Shown in pieces: positions 1-6,746 of a stretch of 8,662 bases of DNA (the first letter of the stretch is position 1; the number at the start of each line of letters is the position of its first letter). Both the position numbers and the translations under genes were made by a program. The stretch comes from a bacterium UBA3756 (GTDB lineage: Bacteria > Bacteroidota > Bacteroidia > Bacteroidales > Bacteroidaceae). Where the stretch lies: positions 1,536 to 10,197 of the forward strand of contig DFGG01000158.1 of NCBI GenBank assembly GCA_002371695.1, read 5' to 3'. The notes beneath the pieces were generated by a model. That model searched no databases. It was not told where the DNA came from and was given only the letters and a program-made list of their open reading frames with translations.

Positions 1-1581
1 CCAGTAGTCGACAAAGATATCCTGGTGGGCACCCTCGAGCGTATCGACGCCCTGATACTCAGTGGTGGCAGTGACATCAACCCTCTTTTTGCAGGTGAGG
101 AGCCCCTGAGAGGTCTTCACGGCATCAACCAGAAACGAGACCTGCCTGAGCTGATGATAGCCCAGTTGGCTTACAACCGTCAGATTCCTATCCTGGGCAT
201 TTGCCGAGGCATTCAAACGTTGGCCGTAGCGCTCGGAGGACGTATCTGGCAGGATATCAACGAGAAGACCACGATGAAGCATTCACAGGATGCAGATCGC
301 AGCGAACAGACACATTCCGTAGGGATAGAGAAGGATTCCCTCCTTTATGGTATCTATGGACAGGAGCAGTTGCTGGTGAACAGTTTTCACCATCAGGCCG
401 TTCGTGATGCCGGGCCAAAGTTCCGTGTTGTGGGAAAGTCGCCCGATCATATCATTGAAGCCATGGAGAGTAGCGAGTTCAAGCCCATCATCGGTGTACA
501 GTGGCATCCCGAATGCCTGGAGGAAGGGCTCCCCTTATTCCAGTGGTTGGTGGAAGAAGCAAAAACCTATCGGCGTGTGCATGAGCTGCACGACCGGATA
601 CTCACACTCGACACCCACTGCGACACCCCGATGTTCTTCCCTCAGGGCATCCACTTTGAGCAACGTGACTCGCGCATCCTCGTTGACCTGCACAAAATGA
701 CAGAGGGGCGTCAGGACGCCACAATTATGGTGGCCTACCTGCCTCAGCCGAAGATCGGAGATACCTTTTCCTCGCTTGTCGATTTCGATGTTGCCGGGCC
801 AACGGAATATGCCGATCTTATCTTCGACAAGATAGAGGAGATAGTCAGTCAGAACAAGGCATATCTCAGCATTGCCCGTACCCCTGCCGACCTTTATGAG
901 GACAAGCGAAGGGGACGCAAGTCGATTATGCTGGGTATCGAGAACGGCTTGGCGTTGAACGGTCAGTTGCAGAACCTTCAGCATTTTGCCCAGCGTGGTA
1001 TCGTCTATATGACCCTCTGCCATAATGGCGACAACGATATCTGCGACTCCGCCCGTGGTTGTAATACCCATGGTGGTGTGAGTCGTTTCGGTGAACAGGT
1101 GATTCGCGAGATGAATCGTTTGGGAATCATGGTCGACCTTAGCCATGCCAACGAGAAGAGTTTCTACGACGCCCTTGAGATCAGCAGTACGCCTATCGTG
1201 TGCAGTCATTCCAGCAGCCGTGCCCTCTGTGATCATCCCCGAAATCTTACCGATGAGCAGATGCGAGCCTTGGCAGCCAAGGGCGGTGTGGCACAGACCA
1301 CGCTTTACCATGGTTTCCTGCGTAGTGGTGACGAAGAAGCCACCATCCTCGATGCCATCGCCCATCTGGAACATGCCATCAAGGTGATGGGCATCGACCA
1401 TGTAGGACTCGGAACCGACTTCGATGGTGATGGTGGAGTACGTGGGTTGGCCGATTCCTCCGAACTCATCAATTTCACCCGTCAACTGCTGGCCCGTCGC
1501 TATAGTGAGCGCGATATCCAGAAAATCTGGGGAGGTAACTTCCTCAGAGTGATGTCATTAGTACAAAACAATAAGCAATAA
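1..1581 (+). CDS. Fused C26 gamma-glutamyl hydrolase-like / M19 membrane dipeptidase-like enzyme (5' end outside window)
   Basis: The frame is open from base 1, so the start lies upstream; the GTG at 25 is internal. Numbering from the first in-window codon, residues 1 to about 195 are a class I glutamine amidotransferase-fold domain of the PuuD/C26 type: a LILSGGSDINP segment, the nucleophile Cys68 in GICRG, and His169/Glu171 in GVQWHPE. Residues from about 200 to 526 are an M19 (renal-dipeptidase-like) domain. Its metal-site residues are present: HxD (His206, Asp208), Glu314 in GIENG, His382 in DLSHA, His403 in CSHSS and Asp473 in GTDFDG. Both sites look intact. Roughly 60 N-terminal residues of the C26 domain appear to be missing because of the window edge. 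The family knowledge is that C26 enzymes cleave gamma-glutamyl bonds and M19 enzymes cleave dipeptides, including some with D-residues. Sequential degradation of gamma-glutamyl peptides (glutathione-like or muropeptide-derived) is inference. The gene is followed after 8 bp by the cyclase gene, so the two are probably cotranscribed. Confidence 0.9.
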   Translation, partial: PVVDKDILVGTLERIDALILSGGSDINPLFAGEEPLRGLHGINQKRDLPELMIAQLAYNRQIPILGICRGIQTLAVALGGRIWQDINEKTTMKHSQDADRSEQTHSVGIEKDSLLYGIYGQEQLLVNSFHHQAVRDAGPKFRVVGKSPDHIIEAMESSEFKPIIGVQWHPECLEEGLPLFQWLVEEAKTYRRVHELHDRILTLDTHCDTPMFFPQGIHFEQRDSRILVDLHKMTEGRQDATIMVAYLPQPKIGDTFSSLVDFDVAGPTEYADLIFDKIEEIVSQNKAYLSIARTPADLYEDKRRGRKSIMLGIENGLALNGQLQNLQHFAQRGIVYMTLCHNGDNDICDSARGCNTHGGVSRFGEQVIREMNRLGIMVDLSHANEKSFYDALEISSTPIVCSHSSSRALCDHPRNLTDEQMRALAAKGGVAQTTLYHGFLRSGDEEATILDAIAHLEHAIKVMGIDHVGLGTDFDGDGGVRGLADSSELINFTRQLLARRYSERDIQKIWGGNFLRVMSLVQNNKQ

Positions 1582-1589
1582 TTCCATTC

Positions 1590-2579
1590 ATGCGCAGCCG
1601 TTTTATTATTTATCTATCATTTGTCATTTTGTTCCTCGCCTCTTGTGGCTCCCGGAAGAGTGTGCCCGTTGTGGAATCGTCTGCTCCTGTGGGGCCTGCC
1701 TTCATTGCCGACAGTGCCTTTCTGTACTGCCAACAGCAGTGCGACTTCGGTCCCCGTACCATGAACAGCAAGGCTCACGACCTTTGTGAGCAGTGGATTA
1801 TCAGTAAGTTTGAGGAATTCGGCATGCAAGTCATTCCTCAGAAGACCACTCTTAAAGGCTATGACGGTACTGACCTGCGCAGTACCAATATCATCGCCAG
1901 CTATAAGCCAGACCTGACTGACCGTATCCTGCTCTGTGCCCACTGGGACAGTCGTCCCTGGGCTGACAACGATCCCGATGAGTCTAATTGGCGCAAGCCT
2001 GTGATGGCAGCCAACGACGGAGCTTCGGGGGTAGCTGTGATGTTGGAGGTGGCTCGTCAGATTCAGCAATGTGACAGTTTGCAGAAAGGTGTTGACTTCA
2101 TCTGCTTTGATGCCGAGGATTACGGATTCCCGCAATGGGCTGAGGGCGATGACCCAGGAAACACATGGGCTCTTGGTGCCCAATACTGGGCTGCCAATCC
2201 CCATAAACAAGGCTATACTGCCGATTTCGGAATTCTGCTTGACATGGTGGGAGGGCAGGGGGCCCGTTTCTATCAGGAACAGATGTCGCTCCAGTATGCC
2301 CGTAGCGTGGTGGATAAGGTATGGAAGGCTGCGTCAGTAGTAGGCTTCAGTAGTTTCTTCCCCAATGACGCAGGAGCAGGTATTACCGATGACCACCTCC
2401 CCGTGAACACCGTTGCCAAGATTCCCTGCATCGACATCATCCCTTATTATCCAGACTGTGAAGCAAGCAGTTTTGGACCCACGTGGCACACCGTCAACGA
2501 CGATATGGCCCATATCGACCGTGCAACCTTACAGGCCGTCGGCCAGACCGTTATCCAGGTACTCTTCTCCGAGAAATAA
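1590..2579 (+). CDS. Lipoprotein M28-fold enzyme, probable type II glutaminyl cyclase (glutaminyl-peptide cyclotransferase)
   Basis: This 329-residue protein begins with a lipoprotein signal (hydrophobic residues 5-17, lipobox LASC with Cys19), so it should be anchored to a membrane facing the periplasm. The rest is an M28/glutaminyl cyclase fold. By comparison with human glutaminyl cyclase as I remember it, the zinc ligands would be Asp143 (NDGASG), Asp177 (FDAEDYG) and His300 (WHTVNDD). The acidic catalytic residues would be Glu176, Asp218 (LLDMVG) and Asp268 (TDDHLP), with aromatic residues Trp183 and Trp299 near the substrate pocket. The C-terminal pattern DDHLP...IPYYP...WHT follows the mammalian enzyme closely. 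Such enzymes turn N-terminal Gln into pyroglutamate; mammalian-like cyclases are known in oral Bacteroidota. An ordinary M28 aminopeptidase is the alternative, but the single-zinc pattern favours the cyclase. The ATG at 1590 gives the complete signal peptide. No strong Shine-Dalgarno is visible, as is normal in this phylum. Confidence 0.87.
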   Translation: MRSRFIIYLSFVILFLASCGSRKSVPVVESSAPVGPAFIADSAFLYCQQQCDFGPRTMNSKAHDLCEQWIISKFEEFGMQVIPQKTTLKGYDGTDLRSTNIIASYKPDLTDRILLCAHWDSRPWADNDPDESNWRKPVMAANDGASGVAVMLEVARQIQQCDSLQKGVDFICFDAEDYGFPQWAEGDDPGNTWALGAQYWAANPHKQGYTADFGILLDMVGGQGARFYQEQMSLQYARSVVDKVWKAASVVGFSSFFPNDAGAGITDDHLPVNTVAKIPCIDIIPYYPDCEASSFGPTWHTVNDDMAHIDRATLQAVGQTVIQVLFSEK

Positions 2580-2582
2580 GCG

Positions 2583-3215
2583 TCAGATTTGTCCCGCCTC
2601 CACCATTAGTACGACGCGTTCGGTGAGACGGTCGACGCCTTCGGGGTCATACTGCTTTTTGAGTGAGGCCCCGAAGGCCCAGGCGAAGGTCTGCCAGAAA
2701 CCGGCACGGAAGGGCCCCATGAAAGCTTGTATCATTTCGTAGCTGGAGGAGTGGCATTCACGGTCGATAAGCTTGATAAGTAGCTTGCCCTGTGAGTAAG
2801 TGAGTTTCTTCATCTTCGGTTTGTAGGTCCTGAAGATCTCGCTTTCCACCTTCTTGATATGCGCATCCTTGGCCTCCTTGGTGGGCAATGTCTCGAGAAT
2901 CTCAGTGGTCTCGAAAAGCAGTTGACGTGCCTCCTTGGCAATGGGTAGTACCTTCTTCACATTGGTCACCAGTCGCATGTAGGCCTTGGCCTGCTTCTTG
3001 TTCTTAAAGGTCAGCTGGGGGTAGACGTAGACATTGTTCATCTCCATATACTGTACGCTATCGCCTTGGAAAAGCACCTTGCCCACCTTCACCGTAGGGA
3101 CGAATGTGGGTGAGTCCATCTCTGCCAAGGCTTGCTCGGCAGTGATGCGTTCCTCCTGTGCATTCATCGACAGGCAGATGGCAAAAAGCAGTTCTATCGT
3201 AAAGAGATGTCGCAT
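2583..3215 (-). CDS. Secreted DUF4294 family protein, function unknown
   Basis: The 210-residue product begins with a probable signal peptide (residues 1-19, cleavage after MNA) that would leave Gln20 as first residue. Residues about 60-205 match what I recall of the Bacteroidota-specific DUF4294 family: a YVYPQLTF strand, a basic helical segment (RLVTNVKKVLPIAKEA, about 81-96), the block KLTYSQGKLLIKLIDRE (137-153) and the tail FRAGFWQTFAWAFG...YDPEG (169-193). No catalytic motif is recognisable. The conserved basic and aromatic residues suggest a binding or structural role in the periplasm, but no function is established. The hydrophobic core of the signal peptide contains a glutamate (Glu8), which is unusual. 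The gene ends 3 bp from the convergent cyclase gene and is divergent from the HhH/barrel gene. No other in-frame ATG would retain an export signal, which supports the start at 3215. Confidence 0.85.
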   Translation of the reverse strand: MRHLFTIELLFAICLSMNAQEERITAEQALAEMDSPTFVPTVKVGKVLFQGDSVQYMEMNNVYVYPQLTFKNKKQAKAYMRLVTNVKKVLPIAKEARQLLFETTEILETLPTKEAKDAHIKKVESEIFRTYKPKMKKLTYSQGKLLIKLIDRECHSSSYEMIQAFMGPFRAGFWQTFAWAFGASLKKQYDPEGVDRLTERVVLMVEAGQI

Positions 3216-3223
3216 ATCGGGTG

Positions 3224-3231
3224 CAAATGTA
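3224..3231 (-). promoter_or_regulatory. Bacteroidota -7 promoter box for the DUF4294 gene
   Basis: Read on the minus strand, TACATTTG matches the TAnnTTTG -7 box. No TTG lies at the usual distance upstream; the nearest, at 3244-3246, is only 12 bp away, and the DNA in between is A/T-rich. The box ends only 8 bp before the ATG at 3215, so transcription would begin within a few bases of the start codon and the mRNA would be nearly leaderless. Confidence 0.55.
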
Positions 3232-3260
3232 CGTAGTTTTTTTCAATCATAGGTAAAAAA

Positions 3261-3296
3261 AGCTCTCTTTTTGCATTTATTTCAGAAAAATGAGCT
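3261..3296. repeat. Imperfect inverted repeat across the HhH/barrel promoter
   Basis: AGCTCTCTTTTT at 3261-3272 is mirrored by AAAAATGAGCT at 3286-3296, giving two 5-bp paired blocks with a small bulge. The arms overlap the -33 and -7 elements of the rightward promoter. It could be an operator or simply a product of A/T-rich composition; no regulator is known. Confidence 0.3.
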
Positions 3297-3303
3297 ATCT
3301 TTG
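3271..3303 (+). promoter_or_regulatory. Bacteroidota promoter for the HhH/barrel gene
   Basis: TATCTTTG at 3296-3303 is an exact TAnnTTTG -7 box, and TTG at 3271-3273 is a candidate -33 element 22 bp upstream, slightly long for the class. Predicted transcription start is near 3309, giving a leader of about 20 bases before the ATG at 3332. Confidence 0.7.
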
Positions 3304-3331
3304 CATCGTTAATTCTTAAAACATATATTTT

Positions 3332-5320
3332 ATGAGAGCACTAATCGTATTGCTTTGTTGCTTGGTGTGGCTGACCGTCAATGCTCAGCAGGAGCATAGG
3401 CCTTGGGAAGATTGGCTTCGTGAGGTTGTGACTCGCGAAGATGCAGGCGAGGCAGAATGGGAGGACATGTATGAGATGCTTTGCGAACTTGAGCAGCATC
3501 CTATGGATATCAACAAGGTCACGCGGGAAGAATTGGAGCAGCTGCCTTTCCTCTCTGCTCAGCAAGTTGAGGAGATACAAGAGTATCTCTATCGCTACGG
3601 TCCGATGAAATCAAAAGGGGAGTTGGCAATGATTCGCTCGCTCGACTATAGTCAGCGTCAGTTGCTCACCTATTTTATATATATATCGGATAATCCGGAT
3701 AATCCGAAATTACCGGATATAGGGAGGATTGTCCGCCACGGGAAGAGCGAGTTGATGGTCACAGGGCGTATACCCTTCTATAAGCGACGAGGCGATGAAG
3801 GGGCCTATCTGGGCTATCCATACCGCCACTGGCTGCGCTACCAGTTCAGCTCTGGCGATGCCGTGAAGTTGGGAATGGTTGCCTCCCAGGATGCCGGAGA
3901 GCCTTTCTTTGCCAACAGGAATAAGGTGGGCTACGACTATTACTCGTTATTCTTTCAGCTAAAGAATCTTGGTAGGATACAGACACTCGTGGCTGGCCGA
4001 TACCGTGCTCAGATGGGGATGGGATTGGTTATGAACAGCAACTTCACTCTGGGTAAGATGGCAATCCTACAGAACTTGGGGCGCTCAACAAATGCCTTGA
4101 GGGCCCACTCCTCGCGCACTGAGGCCAGCTACCTGCAAGGAGCAGGAGCCACTATCTCCCTCGGAAAGGGCTTCACCCTGACGGCATTCGGTTCGTATCG
4201 AGCCATGGATGCTACCCTGGGCAAGGATGGCTCGGCAGTTACCATCATCACCTCAGGTTACCACCGTACGGAGACGGAGATGGAAAAAAAGCACAACCTA
4301 AGGAACACCACCACTGGCGGGTCACTACGTTATGACCGCCACGGACTGCACATGGGAGTGAATACTGTATATACGCATCTGAATCGACGTCTGACTCCGA
4401 ATACCAATATCTTGTACCGTCAGCATTACGCACAAGGTTCTGACTTCACGAATGCCAGCATCGATTATGGTTATGTCACCCATCGCCTGGCTCTGAATGG
4501 AGAGATAGCCCTAAACGGCAACGGTGCCATAGCCACCATCAACAGTGTTAGTCTGCAGTTGGGCAACGGGCTGAGTCTGATGGCACTGCAGCGGTTCTAT
4601 AGTTACCGATACACGGCGCTTTATGCAAGAAGCTTCAGCGACGGTGGGAACACACAGAATGAAAGCGGCCTCTACTTAGGACTCAACTGGCAACCCTCGC
4701 CTCGCCTAAAGGTGATGGCTTATACTGACTACGCATATGCGCCATGGGCGAAGTATCAGGTGTCCCTGTCATCGCATGCCTGGGATCATATGCTACAGGT
4801 CAGTTATCATCAGAAAGGGTGGACATTAGGCGGACGGTATCGTCTGCGCAGGCGACAGCGTGACAACGAGGAACAGACGGTACTCATCCCCCGTAATGAG
4901 CATCGCATGAGACTGACACTCGACTACGATGGTATGCTGGCGAGTCGCACGCAGGTGGACTTGAGCTATATTGACTTCAAGGAATGGGAACGGGGCTGGA
5001 TGGTAAGCCAGACACTAGGCTTTGAGCATCGCTGGTTGCGACTGAACGGCGGTGTGGGATATTTCCAAACCGACGGGTACGACAGTCGGGTGTATCTCTA
5101 CGAGCAAGGGCCGTTGTATACCTATGCGATGAGTCAGTTTCAGGGACATGGGCTGCGGGCGTGGCTGATGATGAGGGCTGCCATAGGCCCTCGCCTCTCG
5201 CTGACGGGCAAACTGGGCCACACAAGATACTTCGACCGCGACGTCATCGGCAGCAGTTACCAGCAGGTCGACGGCTCGTCGCTGACCGACCTCGACCTGC
5301 AGGTGAGGTGGAAGTTCTGA
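3332..5320 (+). CDS. Exported helix-hairpin-helix protein with C-terminal beta-barrel-like domain
   Basis: The 662-residue product has a signal peptide with probable signal peptidase I cleavage after VNA at residue 18, leaving Gln19 first. Residues about 56-117 form a ComEA-like helix-hairpin-helix region: MDINKVTREELEQLPFLSAQQ, then GPMKSKGELAMIRSLD. After a short DNPDNPK linker (about 120-126), residues about 150-662 are rich in alternating polar/hydrophobic strands with many Tyr, Arg and Gly. The protein ends LDLQVRWKF, a terminal aromatic residue typical of outer-membrane beta-barrels. A periplasmic HhH domain leading into a barrel is therefore the best reading. HhH domains usually bind DNA without sequence specificity, but in exported Bacteroidota proteins the role is not established; a part in DNA uptake or export is speculation. 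The gene has its own promoter and ends 5 bp from the convergent GT4 gene. Confidence 0.85.
   Translation: MRALIVLLCCLVWLTVNAQQEHRPWEDWLREVVTREDAGEAEWEDMYEMLCELEQHPMDINKVTREELEQLPFLSAQQVEEIQEYLYRYGPMKSKGELAMIRSLDYSQRQLLTYFIYISDNPDNPKLPDIGRIVRHGKSELMVTGRIPFYKRRGDEGAYLGYPYRHWLRYQFSSGDAVKLGMVASQDAGEPFFANRNKVGYDYYSLFFQLKNLGRIQTLVAGRYRAQMGMGLVMNSNFTLGKMAILQNLGRSTNALRAHSSRTEASYLQGAGATISLGKGFTLTAFGSYRAMDATLGKDGSAVTIITSGYHRTETEMEKKHNLRNTTTGGSLRYDRHGLHMGVNTVYTHLNRRLTPNTNILYRQHYAQGSDFTNASIDYGYVTHRLALNGEIALNGNGAIATINSVSLQLGNGLSLMALQRFYSYRYTALYARSFSDGGNTQNESGLYLGLNWQPSPRLKVMAYTDYAYAPWAKYQVSLSSHAWDHMLQVSYHQKGWTLGGRYRLRRRQRDNEEQTVLIPRNEHRMRLTLDYDGMLASRTQVDLSYIDFKEWERGWMVSQTLGFEHRWLRLNGGVGYFQTDGYDSRVYLYEQGPLYTYAMSQFQGHGLRAWLMMRAAIGPRLSLTGKLGHTRYFDRDVIGSSYQQVDGSSLTDLDLQVRWKF
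3687..3720 (+). repeat. Short 9-bp in-frame repeat in the HhH-barrel linker
   Basis: CGGATAATC occurs twice in tandem (3687-3695, 3696-3704), followed by a diverged copy (3705-3713) and a partial CGGATAT. It encodes the Asp-Asn-Pro repeat of the linker and directly follows a TA-rich run at 3675-3686. Its location exactly at the domain boundary suggests slippage-driven linker expansion. Confidence 0.6.
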
Positions 5321-5325
5321 CGGGC

Positions 5326-6429
5326 TCAAGACAGCAGACGGCGATAGATGGCCACCATCTGTCGTGCCACGTCGCTGCCCTCAAACCGGCGTATATACTC
5401 CCTGCTGCGCCGGATGCGCTCTTCGCGCCCTTCTGCTCCCCGGAGCGACTGGCGGATGGCGGCGGCCATCGCCTGCGCGTCGTCGGGCGCGACGTAGAGG
5501 TTGTCGGGGCCTCCGGCCTCCTCCAGGCACGACCCCGTGCAGGCCACCACTGGCAGACCGCAACTGACGGCCTCGATGATGGGTATCCCGAATCCCTCAT
5601 AGCGTGAGGGATAGACGAAGGCCTCGGCCCCGGCATAGAGGGCAGGCAGCTCCTCGTCGCTGATGCCGTGCATGATGCTGACGCGGTGGCTCAGGCCGCT
5701 GGCCGCTGCGTAGCGGGATACGGTGTCAGTGTAGTTCGTGTGCCGCCCCACGATGACGAGCGACAGGTCGTCGGGCAGATAGTGGAGGGCCTTGACGGCC
5801 AGCAGGATATTCTTACGCTCCTCGATGCTGCCGACGCTCAGGATGTAGCGCTTGTCGTTTCTGCTTGGCGTGACAGGGAGGCTGAACCTCGGCGCACAAC
5901 TCTGGTAGACAACCGAGATGCGGCTCTCGTCGACCTGCCCCAACTCTATGATGTCTCGCCTGGTACATTCGCTGATGGCAATGATGTGGTCGGCCTCGCG
6001 GATAGCCTGGCGGAACTTCCAGGCGTAGATCTTGGTGTCGAGCCAGTGATAGTATTCGGGGTGCCGCAGGAAGATAAGGTCGTGGATGGTCACCACGCTC
6101 CTGATGCCGCTCTTCCTGATGCCTACGGGCAGTTCGCCGGAGAGACCGTGATAGAGCATGATGCCGTCGCGCTGCAGATCCTTGACGATGCCCCACGTCC
6201 GCCATAGGCTGCCACTCAGCGCCGGGCAAGGCTCAGACTTGCTCCGCGCGAAGTGCCAGTTCACCCCGGCCGCTACCTGGCTCAGCAGGTCGGCGCGGCC
6301 TTCGTCGGGGGCATAGAGGTGGATGTCCACGCCATCCTGCCTGCTCAGGTCGTTGACGAGCGTCCGACCATAACTGCCCAGGCCTGTGGCATTACGTACT
6401 ATCCTTTTGGCATCGTATCCGATAATCAT
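5326..6429 (-). CDS. GT4-family (GT-B fold) glycosyltransferase
   Basis: The 367-residue product has no signal peptide and should act in the cytoplasm or at the inner face of the membrane. The N-terminal domain carries the glycine-rich acceptor-side loop NATGLGSYGRTLV (13-25) and TIHDLIFLRHPEYY (114-127). The C-terminal donor domain carries SVGSIEERKN (198-207, with Arg205/Lys206 expected to contact the nucleotide-sugar phosphates), VGRHTNY, and the EX7E motif EGFGIPIIE (Glu278 and Glu286). Family length and motifs are complete. Such enzymes move sugars from nucleotide donors in O-antigen, capsule or exopolysaccharide synthesis; the exact donor and acceptor cannot be read from sequence. The 3' half is markedly GC-rich (44 of 60 bases at 5401-5460). 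It has its own promoter and is divergent from the GT87 gene. Confidence 0.93.
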   Translation of the reverse strand: MIIGYDAKRIVRNATGLGSYGRTLVNDLSRQDGVDIHLYAPDEGRADLLSQVAAGVNWHFARSKSEPCPALSGSLWRTWGIVKDLQRDGIMLYHGLSGELPVGIRKSGIRSVVTIHDLIFLRHPEYYHWLDTKIYAWKFRQAIREADHIIAISECTRRDIIELGQVDESRISVVYQSCAPRFSLPVTPSRNDKRYILSVGSIEERKNILLAVKALHYLPDDLSLVIVGRHTNYTDTVSRYAAASGLSHRVSIMHGISDEELPALYAGAEAFVYPSRYEGFGIPIIEAVSCGLPVVACTGSCLEEAGGPDNLYVAPDDAQAMAAAIRQSLRGAEGREERIRRSREYIRRFEGSDVARQMVAIYRRLLS

Positions 6430-6489
6430 GGCTAGTTCATTTTCTTGCTGAATTCATATTGTTCTTTTCGTTTATATGCTATCGCGGGA

Positions 6490-6520
6490 CAAAGGTACGA
6501 AAAAAGGTTGAATATCTCAA
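6490..6520 (-). promoter_or_regulatory. Bacteroidota promoter for the GT4 gene
   Basis: On the minus strand TTG (6518-6520) is followed after 20 bp by TACCTTTG (6490-6497), the best -33/-7 match in the window. Predicted transcription start is near 6484, giving a leader of about 55 bases before the ATG at 6429. Confidence 0.75.
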
Positions 6521-6600
6521 CGCTTTTCGGAAGATTAACGCAGAATGGCCATAAATTAGAAGTTTCCGTTTCGGATGATGGCCTCACGCGTATGCGCGCG

Positions 6601-6707
6601 TATAGTAGGCTAACGGGAAAACAGCCCGCACCTCTCGCACCTCCCGCACCCGGCCCAGGTGCGGGAGGTGCGAGAGGTGCGGGCAAAAAAAACGATAGAC
6701 CACTATA
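6601..6707. repeat. Perfect 27-bp GC-rich inverted repeat with outer imperfect arms
   Basis: The inner arms at 6624-6650 and 6658-6684 are exact reverse complements separated by a 7-base loop (CGGCCCA). Each arm is itself built of three short repeats of the type CGCACCTC. Outside them, 6601-6615 and 6693-6707 pair at 12 of 15 positions, placed symmetrically around the inner stem. Eight A residues follow the stem on the plus strand, so it is not a rightward intrinsic terminator. Leftward it is followed by TGTTTTCCC, a poor U-tract, and no gene upstream on that strand would need it. A palindromic mobile or REP-like element is one possibility. Confidence 0.9.
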
Positions 6708-6746
6708 TATGATGGTAGACTCATCTTTGTGGGCATTTTGGACAGA

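Noticed and set aside
25..27. GTG at 25 as the start of the first gene
   Set aside because: The frame is open to base 1 and the C26 domain would lack its N-terminal part, so the true start is upstream of the window.
535..1485. 316-codon open frame on the minus strand inside the C26-M19 gene
   Set aside because: The plus strand encodes two recognisable domains with intact catalytic residues across the same interval; the antisense translation shows no family features.
3244..3246. TTG as the -33 element of the DUF4294 promoter
   Set aside because: It lies only 12 bp from the -7 box, too close for the normal spacing of about 20 bp.
5161..5636. Several open frames around the end of the HhH/barrel gene and the 3' half of the GT4 gene
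   Set aside because: They come from the high GC of this block, which removes stop codons; the GT4 reading frame has clear conserved motifs and explains the region.
6624..6692. Hairpin followed by eight A residues read as an intrinsic terminator
   Set aside because: A terminator needs U after the stem. On the plus strand A follows, and on the minus strand the stem is followed by TGTTTTCCC with no gene upstream that would need termination.
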